A DNA stretch of 64,000 bases, taken from contig JAFFJZ010000009.1 in NCBI GenBank assembly GCA_018340375.1, positions 434,001-498,000 of the forward strand. The letters are read 5' to 3'. A program made the translations under genes and the position numbers. Origin of the DNA: Gonatopus flavifemur. Its lineage: Eukaryota > Arthropoda > Insecta > Hymenoptera > Dryinidae. Below are positions 45,758-56,229 of this stretch, one piece after another (the stretch's first letter is position 1; each line of letters begins with the position of its first letter). The notes under the pieces are model-generated. The model searched no databases, was not told the origin of the DNA, and saw only the letters and a list, made by a program, of their open reading frames with translations.

Positions 45758-47142
45758 TTTCTGATTCATTCGCCACTATGCATTGGGATGGTAAGATGCT
45801 CCCAGGATATTTGCGGAATGAAACTGTTGATAGATTAGCAATAATCATAACTAGCAGAGGGATAGAGCAACTTTTAGGTGTACCCACAATTGTTCCAAGC
45901 ACTGGAAAAAATCAGGCTCAAGCTGTGTTCGAAACTTTGGTAGACTGGTCTTTGCTTAGGAATATTGAAGCACTCTGTTGTAATTCAACGTCGAGTAACA
46001 CTGGTCGACTGGATGTTGCTTGCATAAAATTAGAGCAGTCACTTAAAAAAGATCTCCTATACTTGATTTGCAGATATTACATATACGAATTAATATTGAG
46101 ATGCGTTTTTGAAAAAAAATTTGGAAAACGACTGGACCTGATGTACAACAATTCAGGCAATTTGGAATTTGTTGGAAAACTGCTGATAAAAAAAGTTTTG
46201 ATGTCGGAATCTCTGATGATTTTGTGAATAAATCTCTAAGTGACGTTAAAAATAAAATTATGAACTTTTGTTTTGAGCATTTAAAAAAAGGCCAAATTAG
46301 AAACGACTACAAAGACTTTTTGGAATTGGTGATTATTTTTCTTGGAGGGCAGTCAGCTGAAGATGTGACTTTCCATCCTCCTGGACCTATCCATCACGCA
46401 AGATGGGTGGCAAAAGCCATATATTGTTCAAAATATACATTTCCCGGAAAGAATTTTTACGAAATAATCAGATGGATGAGCTTGAATATAGAGTTTGTAT
46501 TTTCATAGTAAAAATATATGTTCAAGCCTGGATTTGTGTACCGTTTGCTCATCAAGCACCATATCAAGATTCACCATTTTTTGAGGACCTTTTTAATCAT
46601 AAAAATCTTCATGAAAATTCATCAATTTGTACAGTACAGGAATTCAAAAATCATTTGTGGTATTTGACACCAGAATTGGCGGCTCTATTATTTTTCGATT
46701 CAAATGTATCAATTGCAGGGAAACTTGAAATGTGCGAAGCTATAGAATCAGATTATTCTAGTTTTGCTTACGAAAAACAAGTTATTGTAGATGAAAAAAC
46801 GTTGACTTCGCTAATTAATTCAAGTATAAGTGATTTTATTCTTTCAAAATCGCTAGATTTTTTCAAGCGTTTCCAAATTGACCCAACTTTTTTATCACAA
46901 CATCCATCAAAATGGAAAGAAGAGAAAAATTACATCAATGGCCTCAAAATTATAAAAATTCGAAAGTTGTGAATGACACAGCTGGAAGAGGAGTATTATC
47001 GACGACAGAGTTCAATAAGATAATTACAAAAGATGGACAACAAGAACAGTACTTACTAACAGTTGTTCAAGATTATCGAAGTTTATTTCCAGATAGTAAT
47101 GAAAGAACAATAATGCAGTCATATGAATCAAACTTTTATTGA
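45758..47142 (+). pseudogene. Cc8L18.2-like protein gene, frameshifted (complete copy 2)
   Basis: The first frame (45778-46227) is as in the best copy. The second frame is broken by a one-base-shorter A run at ~46432 (ends at 46508) and resumes at 46403-46972. An A run near 46957 shifts it again to 46912-47142. The first of these breaks is absent from both other copies. Confidence 0.7.
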
Positions 47143-47587
47143 GGAATAGAAAATATTGTTCACTCATGATAGATACCATTTTTAAATGCCAATATTTGAA
47201 AAAAAAATTCGTTTCAAATTAATTCGAAATGTATAGTACATAGTTACCAAATAGATACTCAGATGATATATAAATTCATGTGAATAAGATTTTTGAGTTC
47301 AATCGTACTTTTTTCTAGTTCTCCCTCACGAAAATCTGATAATCTGAACTGATTTGATTGATCTGTAACGAATATAAGTACCATTTCATTGACTGTTTTT
47401 CTTTTGTCAGCTACATTTGAAATGAAAGGATTCTTCCATCGTAATTCATGAAATTATTCATCATTGAAAATGATTTCAGGCAACTTGAAAATTGCAGATT
47501 GTAATTTTTTTTTTCATATTTTATCGATGGAATAAATGGTTTCATGAGATTGGAAAAAATATTATTTTCAAATTAAATTCTACCCTA
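47143..47587. other. no gene seen (445 bp)
   Basis: Counterpart of 4907-5351. Confidence 0.4.
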
Positions 47588-47589
47588 TA

Positions 47590-48120
47590 CAGGGTGTTTC
47601 AGAACTCGCTGGAACTGGCTGGAGGGATTGTTCTCTAGTGAAAACTAAGAAGATTGGTCTTTGGATCAAGTCGATCCGACGCTTAGTTCTCGGGATATGA
47701 GCAGTTTTAGATTTTTTTTCAAACCCAAATCATCCAACAGCATTATGTGCTACGTACTGGAGCTTGATATCATTCGCTGACTTGGGGAACGGCGGATCTC
47801 TGGGGAAAAAATTGAACTATCCTATCATTTTTTGTTCCAGAGCTACAGCGATTTGAAGTTGCTGACGTTTGATTGGCTGAGAGCTCAAAAGTTTCAAATT
47901 ACTGTAGCTCTGGAACAAAGAATGATAGGATAGTTCAATTTTTTATTCAGAGATCCGCCGATGGTGGATCATCATTCAGAGCGAATGGTGTCAAGCTCCA
48001 GTACGTAGCACATAATGCTGTTGAGTGATTTGGATTTGAATGGATCCGAAGACCAATCTTCTGAGTTTTCACTAGAGAACAATCCCTCCGGCCAGTTCCA
48101 GCGAGTTCTGAAACACCCTG
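47590..48120. mobile_element. Tc1/mariner-type foldback MITE (complete copy 2)
   Basis: TA flanks kept. One substitution near 47787 (ttggggaac for ttgggaaac). Confidence 0.9.
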
Positions 48121-48164
48121 TATATAGGGATTATAGGGTATTATTGTCAACTCAAAAGCACTCA

Positions 48165-48269
48165 AAGACTTCGACTAGGCGTCAAATTGTACATTTCTAC
48201 TTCTTCTCCACATTAGTAGTATGTTCAATACTCTTTGAAGCTAGGTACAAACACCATCATTAATTCTTT
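48165..48269 (-). repeat. ~105-bp inverted repeat, right arm
   Basis: Pairs with 44370-44473. Confidence 0.8.
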
Positions 48270-48281
48270 CGGCTTTTTTCG

Positions 48282-48361
48282 GACATTCACGCTCCAACGA
48301 AGTTGGTTGTCGATTGTTCGATACCAATGCGAATCAAAATCCGACCAGTAATGAGGGTTGT
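48282..48361 (-). pseudogene. rosa-like transposase, middle fragment left of LINE B
   Basis: Minus strand NPHYWSDF ... LRWSVNV. The last 11 bases (ATGAGGGTTGT, 48351-48361) are repeated as ATGAGAGTTGT at 52207-52217, across LINE B, where the N-terminal half of the same gene continues to NRHNSH. One substitution (aatcaaaat at 48336) sets it apart from the other units. Confidence 0.8.
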
Positions 48362-48695
48362 CCTCTCCGTGGATGATTGCGGGTCTTCCAGGGGGATATT
48401 CATGATACCCGTCCTTGATATCCTTTTTATCCATCCCTGGTATTATCTGCTTCCTTTACGTGGTGGGGAGGATAAGTATCTCGGAGTTGGATCTTTTTTT
48501 TGAGTGAAATGAACTACTCAAGAGAAAGAATACGAACTGAGAGAAACGGGATCATCTTAATGCCAGAAACATCGGCAAAAAGGGAAGGAAAGCAAGGGGA
48601 AACTACCCTCCTTGACATGTTGCAATACTTCCCGAGGGAATAAAACCTTTTCCAAACTTGGGATATTATGTAACAAAAACAAACGAACAAATCAA

Positions 48696-51600
48696 TAAAT
48701 ACATGATGGCGCTCTCTCGGGTAAAATATTCCGGAGGTGAACTAGTCTCCCGTTCGGATCTCCGGGTGGAGGCTGCTCGAGGAAGCTTCATCAGCAAAGA
48801 ACGGAAACCGAAGAATAGGATAGGGAAAAGAAACAACATTCTTTGAGTCGGAGCGTGGGATGTTAGATCACTGAGGCAAGCAGGAAAATTAGAAAATTTG
48901 AAATTAGAAATGAATAGGTTGAATATAGACGTAATGGGGATTAGCGAAATGAGATGGCCACAATAGGGCGATTTCTGGAGTGGGGATTATAGAATAATTC
49001 ATACAGGATCAGAGAACGGTCAAGCAGGTGCAGGAATTGTGATGCATAAAAGAGTAGGAAATAGAATAGAGAATTATTTGCAGCATAATGGACGTGTGAT
49101 GATGGTTAGAATCAGAACAAAACCGGTAGACACAGTCATAGTCCAAGTATACATGCTCACATCTGCATATCCGGAGGAAGATATTGAAAAAACGTACGAA
49201 AAAATAGAAGAAGTGATAGAATATGTGAAGGGAGAAGAGAATTTGATGGTGATGGGGGATTGGAATGCGGTAGTAGGACAAGGAAAAGAGCACAACATAA
49301 TAGGAGATTTCGCGTTAGAGAGGAGGAACGATACAGGACAACGTTTGGTCGAATTTTGTGAAAATCATAAGATGGTTATCACAAACACTTCATTTGAAAA
49401 TCATCCAAGGAGAATCTACAGTTGGAGAATGCCAGGAGATACAGCAAGATACCAAATTGATTACATATTAGCGAAACAAAGATTTAGAAACCAAGTGAAA
49501 AACTGGAAAACTTATCCCAGTGCAGATATAGATAGTGATCATAATATGTTGATGATGAAATGTTCTCTGGAATTCAAATCTCTGAAGGAGAGGAAAATGC
49601 AGAGAAGATGGAATTTGAAGAACCTCAAGCAAGAACAAACACATGAGGAATCCAATAAAATGTTGGGTGGAGAATTGGGAGATCAAAAAGAGAAAGACTT
49701 GGGAATAGAGAGGAGATGGACGAAGATGGAGGGGAATTTGAGAGAATGTGCGGATAAGATTTTGAAGAATAATGAAGTAGAACCTGAAAACCCATGGATA
49801 ACGGGAGAAATTTTAGAATTGATACACGAAAGAAGAAAATACAAGGATAATGATAGCCAAGAAGGCCAGCAACGATACAAATCATTGAGGAATAAAATAA
49901 TAAGAGAATCAAGGAAAGCAAAAGAACAGTGGTTAGAAGAGAAATGTCAGGAAATAGAGATAAGATTGCATTTGGGAAGAATAGATGAAGCATATAGGAT
50001 GATTGAAAGATTTTTCGGACGAATGAAATCTAGAAGCAATAAGATTAGAAACTCTCTAGGACGAGAATTGATAAAAACGGAAGAGGAAATAGGACAGTGG
50101 ATCAATCATTTGGAAGACTTGTATAGAGGGAACGATGATATAGCACTTTGAGAGAGGAAGGAGGATGTAGATGAGGAGGAATTGGGAGATTCGATATTGA
50201 GATCAAAATTCGACAAGGCTTTGAAAGAATTGGAAAATAATGAAGCGCCAGGCATAGATGGCATGAGTGCGGACCTTAAGAAAGCCTCCACTGAAGGAAC
50301 TCGTGACGCACTGTTTGAATTAATTAAAGATATGTACGAAAAAGGAGAAGTACCGAAAGCTTTCCAAAAGAATAAAATTGTCGCCATCTCGAAACAACAA
50401 GGGGCAGACAAATGCAAGAACTACAGAACGATCAGTTTACCTTCACATGCTTTGAAAATACTGACCAAAATTATATACAGGAGGATGGAAAATAAAATAG
50501 AGAATAGATTGGCAGAAGATCAGTTTGGTTTTAGAAATAATAGGGGAATGCGAGAAGCAATTTCAGCACTTAGGGCAGTAATAGAGAAAAGGATAGCGCT
50601 GAAGAAATCTGTGGGGTCGGTGCCGAATCAACGAAAAACCAAATCAACGAAAAAAAATTTACTAGCAGTATGAAGTTGTCATTTTGTTGCAGTATGGAAT
50701 GAAATTAGTCATAGATCATTGATTAAATTAAACGAAAATTCTCTATGTTAACCTATTCACTGCACCCGTTCATTACAGTAGACACGTAATTCATCATTCT
50801 AATGAAATTATTAATGATCTTCCTAATCGATCGGTACAATCAAACTGTTTGAAACGACTGTAGAGAACGAAAATCGGTTTGTTGTTATCATAAACATAAC
50901 CATACCATAATCATGAACATAACAAAGGGAAATTAAGTTTACCATGGGGTTGTGTTAGCGAATCAATGTTTTTTACTTTTCGTTCAATTCAATCAATGAT
51001 CTATGACTAATTTCATTTCATACTGCAACAAAATGACAACTCAATACTGCTAGTAAATTTTTTTTCGTTGATTTGGTTTTTCGTTGATTCGGCACTGACC
51101 CAATCTGTGTACATAGGTTTTGTAGATATACAAAAGGCTTCCGATAATATGGACTGGGAGAAAATGTTTGCGATCCTGAAGAAGGTGGGAATAAATTAGG
51201 AAGATGGAAGGATAATATACGAATTATATAAGAATCAAAGTGCAATGATAGACATAGAGGGTCAGGAAGGGGAAGCACAAATAAGAAGAGGGGTGAGACA
51301 AGGATGCTCATTATCGCCACTGATTTTCAATTTATATATAGAAGGAGCAATGAACGAAGTGAAGGAGGGAATTCAATCGAAATTACAGATTCAGAGAGAA
51401 AATATGAGTATGTTGAGTTTCGCGGATGACATAGCTATACTTGCCACGAGTAGTACTGAGTTAGAGAATATTCTCAACACTATGAGAACAATATTATTGG
51501 AAAACTATTGTATGAATATAAATAAAGACAAAACAAAATTCATGATGTGTACATCAGCGAAAACAGCTAGAAGAACGAAAATCAAAATAGATACCGAGAC

Positions 51601-52180
51601 AATTGAACAGGTGAAAGAATTCAAATATCTAGGAAGCATAATTACAGAAAACGGCAAAAGCGAAAGAGATATGAGAGCAAGAATAGCACAAGGGAAACAG
51701 GCTTTCAACCAAAAGAAACAGTTATTATGCTCAAAAAATATAACCTTGGAAGTAAGGAAGAAATTCTCGAAAAGTTATGTTTGGAGCACAGCATTATATG
51801 GTTGCGGAACTTGGACAATGGGGAAAACTGATCAACGAAGACTTGAAGCTTTTGAAATGTCGTGTTATAGGAGGATGCTCAGAATAAAATAGATAGACCA
51901 AGTCAAGAATGAAGAAGTACTCGAGCAGATAAATGGAGAAAGAAATCTTTTGAAACACATCGTGAAAAGGAGAAGCAATCTTATAGGGCACACATTACAG
52001 CATGAGAGTTTATTGAAAACAATATTGGAGGGGAAAATGAATGGTGAAACTGGTAAAGGTAGACCTAGAGCAAGTTATATGAAGCAAATCGCACAAGACA
52101 AGGGATGTAGGAGATATGTAGAGATTAGACGTTTGGCGGATAATAGACAGGGGTGGAGGGTTTCATCAAACCAGTCGTGA
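48696..52180 (+). pseudogene. RTE LINE polyprotein (endonuclease-reverse transcriptase), decayed
   Basis: One original frame encodes an N-terminal EEP endonuclease and a C-terminal reverse transcriptase. Endonuclease motifs: MGDWNAVVG (49255 onward) and SDH at about 49534. Reverse transcriptase: ENNEAPGIDGMSADLKKAS in segment 50182-50673, FVDIQKASDNMDW (motif A, with Ser where Phe is usual) after the MITE, RGVRQGCSLSPLIFNLYIE (motif B) and FADDIAIL (motif C, catalytic Asp pair) in 51245-51892, then the usual long C-terminal tail ending NRQGWRVSSNQS. Breaks: TGA at 48844, TAG near 48966, TGA at 50149, the MITE at 50614, TAG near 51198 and TAG near 51890. It cannot make an intact protein. Confidence 0.9.
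50614..51101. mobile_element. 488-bp MITE with 8-bp target duplication (hAT-like)
   Basis: Ends GGGTCGGTGCCGAATCAACG / CGTTGATTCGGCACTGACCC, flanked by AATCTGTG on both sides (50606-50613 and 51102-51109). The inverted repeats extend over 100 bp. An 8-bp duplication fits hAT (or P) type transposition. It is inserted between reverse transcriptase blocks of LINE B, so it is younger than the LINE. Confidence 0.9.
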
Positions 52181-52206
52181 GACTGATTACTCCATAATGA
52201 TGATGA

Positions 52207-52714
52207 ATGAGAGTTGTGTCTATTCATATGCCCAGTGCTCTGAAAAGATGCTTCGTCGGAGAACATTACATAGTCGAAGAATTGAGGATCGTCAACCTTG
52301 CTCGTGTCAGTTGCAGAATCTAATTCGAAGTCTCATGTCGTTTGGAGTGAGAGCTTGAGTTAACGTGATGTGGTATGGTCGATATTTGACATGCTTCAAG
52401 ATTCTCAAAACAGTAGTCTGGGATATACCAGTTATTCGTGCCAACGATCTGCTACCAACATGAGGTTCCAAGTGGATGGGTCCCAATATGGTGAGTGCAC
52501 GAATATCATTCTCATGGTACCGGTGATGTCTCAGATCCCGCTGCAATACTCCTCGTCGAGCCCTCAATTCGAGTCGACGGATGGTCGTGGGGTGTGCGGT
52601 GCGGCGATCGGGATACCGATCCTGGTAAACTCTTGCGGCTTCGTTGTAATTATTGTGACATGAGCCAAGCACAAGCATCATATCAATGATTTCAGAGGGT
52701 GGATATTGATTCAT
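52207..52714 (-). pseudogene. rosa-like (DD41D) transposase, N-terminal half, split by LINE B
   Basis: Reads from the start MNQYPPSEIIDMMLVLGSC at 52714 leftward. It has an insect rosa-type N-terminal region (RVYQDRYPDRR, then HTH-like LARITGISQTTVLRILKH) and, after a frame shift near 52305, VMFSDEASFQ with the first catalytic Asp, ending at NRHNSH. The continuation (HYWSD...RWSVNV) is on the far side of the LINE at 48282-48361. The domain with the second and third Asp is not found, so the gene was truncated as well as interrupted. Tc1/mariner transposases cut and paste DNA at TA sites. Confidence 0.8.
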
Positions 52715-53081
52715 TTCTTCGATTGCATCGAATGGAATGAATTGATAAATGTAGATGATTGAATATGCGAAGGAGAAGAACGATGGTGATGGTCTCAGTT
52801 TAGAACCAGTGTTTAAATGATCACTTGTTCATCCCTTTTCTCCGAAGATCGGGACTGATTTCAATGCAGATTAGAGTTAATTTCTTCGGAAAAAAAGAAC
52901 GTGAACATAAACAAACGGGAACACTGAGTCTCTGCTTATTATGGTCGGCAGTAATGTGTACGATTTATTACTATCATTACGTTTCAAATCGGATGAATTA
53001 TTCCATTTGATTCAATGAGGATTATGAATGAGTATCGACTCTCAAAAATTGTTGAAAGGTTACTAAAAACATTGGGAGTAC
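52715..53081. other. no gene seen (367 bp)
   Basis: 5' flank of the rosa-like gene. No terminal inverted repeat found. Confidence 0.35.
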
Positions 53082-53207
53082 TGACGGATGGGGGCCAAAT
53101 TAACGAGAAATCAAATCAACGAAAAGTTGGTTGAAAAGAGAGATACGTCACCCTCTCTCTTTTCAAACACTGATTTCGTTGATTTGGCCCCCATCCGTAT
53201 TGACCAT
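53082..53207. mobile_element. short MITE related to the 50614 element
   Basis: Inverted arms ggatgggggccaaattaacg / cgttgatttggcccccatcc around an ~50-bp centre with an aagag...ctctct hairpin. The subterminal AAATCAACGAAAA is shared with the MITE at 50614-51101. No target duplication was identified. Confidence 0.6.
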
Positions 53208-53830
53208 ACCACTTAACGTCGATTAGGATGCACATTCGAACGGATACAAAAATCCTTCCAGCTCCCAGAGAATTCACCAAAGGGAGTTACACTGTAAAAA
53301 ATTTCTTTGCAGATTTACCAGAAGAATTTGGAAGTTTATTTGTAACTGAGGGAGGACATGATCGATCGCATCCCACTGTTTGTGCCAACATACCAGCATT
53401 ATGTATCCAGGCAGTGGGGGGTAAACTTCGAGCAATTATTGTAACGGCATCAAGCACCCCTTATGTGAGAGGCAAGGTGACTCACGATGATCAAGCACTC
53501 CGGAGGAAACAGAGAACTACCACGTCCACGTCGTTGTTTCTGTGTAGCGCTAAGAGTAGTTCATCAATAATTTCGACGGTCCATACCTTGCAGCCAAATG
53601 GGCGGAAAGGGGTCCATGACCAGTGTTTCGTGAAGGGTTTGAAACCAACTTTTCCATGCTATGATGAAAAAATGGGGGTCCCATTCAAAAAAACCATCTT
53701 GACTCCCAAATGACCTTTAAAACCACCTCTGAGGGATTTTCCAAGGTCAGCATCATATTTCCCCCTTGGAACCCTAAACTTTTCATCGGGAACATTTTTT
53801 TCCATCTCTGATAGTTTCCAAGATATTTGA
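53208..53830 (+). other. open frame of unknown status (53228-53713)
   Basis: A 161-residue frame starts MHIRTDTKILPAP. It shows no domain, signal peptide or repeat, and its composition resembles translated non-coding DNA. I do not assign a function and regard it as probably not a gene. From ~53690 the DNA resembles the inner part of a mariner-type element. Confidence 0.15.
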
Positions 53831-53911
53831 CTATATCACTTCAAATGAACCACCCTGTATATACATATATATATATATATATATATACATATATGTATCC
53901 CATTTTGATCC
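53831..53911. repeat. lone mariner-type terminus and (TA)n microsatellite
   Basis: 'atcacttcaaatgaaccaccctgta' is a typical Tc1/mariner right end. It is followed by a (TA)n run with two 'acatatatgta' steps (about 53858-53897). The matching left end was not found. Confidence 0.5.
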
Positions 53912-54361
53912 CAGGGTGTCCCATTTTGATTTTTATATTGGAATAACTCAAAAATGAGGAGTTTTGGAGGAAAATGTTTCGGACAAAAGTTGTGAGATTC
54001 CGAGGGGGCCATCTGATGGTGACCCTGACTTTGGCCACGGATGGCAACTTCAAGGTCATTCGGAGGTCAACTTTTGTTTCTTAAATGAAATCCCCTATTT
54101 TTGACCACAGATTCAGATTTGACGTTGAAAAACAAGAAACTTTTGTCTGAATTATTTTTCCGAATTCCGCACAGATGGCGCTCTAATCGATAAAAAATGA
54201 GTTTTATGAAACACTCGTATTGCTCTCTGTGTAAAACGACATTTACCTCTCCAGTGTTTTTTTTTCAGCTTCTGAGGATTACCGTCGCCATTAGAGTTAC
54301 CCAATGTGCACCACCAGGAGGTTGAGCGATCGGATCTTGCACATCTTTGTGGCCCTGGGAA

Positions 54362-54469
54362 TTTGATGAAATCCCATAAGTAAAAATCCAAAGTGGTAAG
54401 ATCTGGAGACCTAGCTGGGATTTTCATGGACCAATATTGACAATTATGTCTGTTCGTAGTACCGTTACT
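54362..54469 (-). pseudogene. inverted, internally deleted rosa-like transposase fragment
   Basis: Minus strand reads SNGTTNRHNCQYW joined directly to PARSPDLTTLDFYLWDFIK. In the plus-strand gene these blocks are about 117 residues apart, so ~350 bp, including the second catalytic site, were deleted. It then runs straight into the arm sequence. Confidence 0.75.
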
Positions 54470-54621
54470 GTGAATTGTTGCCAAACACAAGTACACAACA
54501 ACACTTGTGTTTATCATGAACAAGAAAGTTCATACTAGAGCATAGTTTACATACATAAGTAAAACGGAATGTTTAATATCTCTCATTCATTCACAAATTC
54601 TTTTCGATATACGATTCAAAC

Positions 54622-55711
54622 TTGAAGAGGATCTTTGATCAGTGTTGTGAAGGTCTCAATACCATGGATTGTCCTTGGGGTGAAATACTTGATATTCTCC
54701 TGATACTAGGAGAATGTCGACGTAATTACGCTGCAGCATCAAGATTGTATGGAGAGAGGTATCCAAATAGACGCCAGCCTTCATTCCAGGCGATACGCTT
54801 AATAGAAAGACGAGTTATAAGACTGAATATCCGACGAGTCAGAAGGCGTTATGATGGGAATCGTATGAATGCACGCTCAGTAGCCGTTTTAGGAATGATG
54901 CAGCTGAATCCTCACGTTAGTACCAGAGGAATCCAGCACCAATTAGGCATCCCAAGATCAACGGCACACCGCATACTAAGATCTGGTAAATATCATCCTT
55001 ACCACATCACATTGGTGCAAGCATTAAGTGAACATGATCTTGGACGTGGGGTTGAATTCGGTCAATGGGCCTCGGAGCAACCATCTGGTTTTTTCAATTA
55101 CGTGATGTTCAACGATGAGGCGACTTTTCGCAGGAACGGTGTCATGAACAGACATAATTATCATTATTGGTGAATTGAAAATCCCAGATGGCATTGACAA
55201 GTTGACAATCAATCGCTGGACTCTGAATGTGTGGTGTGGGATTTTGAATGGTCAAATCATTGGTCCTTATTTCTTCCAACATACTGTTAGGAAGGGAAAT
55301 TATCTGCAATTGATTCGGGACAAATTACCAAGGATGTTGGAAGATGTTGATCTCTATACACGGAACAGGATGTGGCTTCAACATGAAGGGGCACCACCTC
55401 ATAACGCTGCAATTGTCAGAAGTTTCTCAAACACATCTTACCCACACAGATGGATCGGTCGCGGTGGATACATTGCCTGGCCGGCTAGGTCTCCGGATCT
55501 TACCCCTTTGGATTTTTACTCATGGGGTTCCATCAAAGATTCAGTTTATGAAAGACCACCAACGACCAGAGATGACATGAAACGCCGAATACGGACTGTC
55601 TGCCGAACAATTCCACGTCATGTGCTTTCGTCGTTAGAGCCACATTTTCAGACACGAATTAGGTTATGCCAACAGGTCAACGGTGCAAATATCGAACATT
55701 TGATACGGTGA
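54622..55711 (+). pseudogene. rosa-like (DD41D) transposase with internal stop
   Basis: Nearly complete cut-and-paste transposase in two frames, 54622-55173 (183 residues) and 55175-55711 (178 residues). Order: N-terminal HTH (about residues 86-125, TRGIQHQLGIPRSTAHRILR), NDEATF with the first Asp (~165) and NRHNYHYW, then a TGA. The second part has LNVWCGILNGQIIGPYFF, QHEGAPPHN (residue 71 is Glu where the family has the second catalytic Asp) and PARSPDLTPLDFYSWG with the third Asp at 113. Forty-one residues separate the last two positions, the DD41D spacing of the rosa group. With a stop, a frame shift and a changed catalytic residue it is inactive. Several frames to the start could be chosen; the ATG in 'accatggattgtc' (54661) is an alternative. 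Confidence 0.85.
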
Positions 55712-56229
55712 ATTTTCATACATCCTGCAGAGCGTTTGTCGTGAAAAATTACACACCTCTACAATCCAGACAATCGGCCCTTCTCAGGGCCACATAGATG
55801 TGCAAAATCCGATCGCTCAACCTCCTCGTGGTGCACATCGGGTAACTCTAATGGCGACGGTGATCCTCAGAAGCTGAAAAAAAACACTGGAGAGTTAAAT
55901 GCCGTTTTACACAGAAAGCAATACGAGTGTTTCATAAAACTCATTTTTTATCGATTAGAGCGCCATCTGTGCGGAATTCGGAAAAATAATTCAGACAAAA
56001 GTTTCTTGTTTTTCAACGTCAAATTTGAATCTGCAGTCAAAAATAGGGGATTTTATTTAAGAAACAAAAGTTGACCTCTGAATGACCTTGAAGTTGAGAT
56101 CCGAGGCCAAAGTCAAGATCACCATCAGATGTCTCCCTCGGAATCTCACAACTTTTGTCCGATACATTTTCCTCCAAAACTCCTTGTTCTTGAGTGATTC
56201 CGATATGAAAATTAAAATGGGACACCCTG

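Larger units (their letters stand above)
28036..49157. repeat. 21.1 kb macrosatellite unit, complete copy 2 (right end of array)
   Basis: The last unit of the array, about 21122 bp. It begins with the same 'acatacatag' junction sequence. It ends at 49157, where the internal units jump to the next unit but this one continues into the rest of LINE copy B. This is the boundary between repeated and single-copy DNA. Confidence 0.95.
48362..52206 (+). mobile_element. full-length RTE-type LINE copy B with target-site duplication
   Basis: 3845 bp including a 488-bp nested MITE. The 5' end is cctctccgtggatg, and the 3' end is a short ATG/TGA repeat tail (ccataatgatgatga), as is usual for RTE elements, which end in simple repeats rather than poly(A). 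It is flanked by an 11-bp duplication with one mismatch (48351-48361 and 52207-52217). The insertion splits a minus-strand rosa-like transposase gene. The array boundary (49157) lies inside it. Confidence 0.9.
53912..56229. mobile_element. rosa-like (DD41D) Tc1/mariner element with ~450-bp inverted ends
   Basis: Ends CAGGGTGTCCCATTTTGAT / ATTAAAATGGGACACCCTG. TA follows on the right, but not on the left, where 'tcccattttgatcc' suggests a local rearrangement. The inverted arms (53912-54360 and about 55790-56229) match at roughly 90% by eye. The left arm continues into a minus-strand piece of transposase C-terminus, so the left side is an inverted copy of the 3' end, not a normal 5' terminus. 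Confidence 0.8.

Noticed and set aside
1..49157. Endogenous bracovirus segment array
   Set aside because: The Cc8L18.2-like gene gave the idea, but I recognise no other bracovirus gene family and did not identify the direct repeat junctions of such segments. The unit junction is an arbitrary break in a LINE.
49009..49993. Minus-strand frames opposite LINE B
   Set aside because: Antisense shadows of the LINE polyprotein.
53228..53713. 161-residue protein gene
   Set aside because: No domain, no splice or promoter support, and its end runs into mariner-like non-coding DNA.
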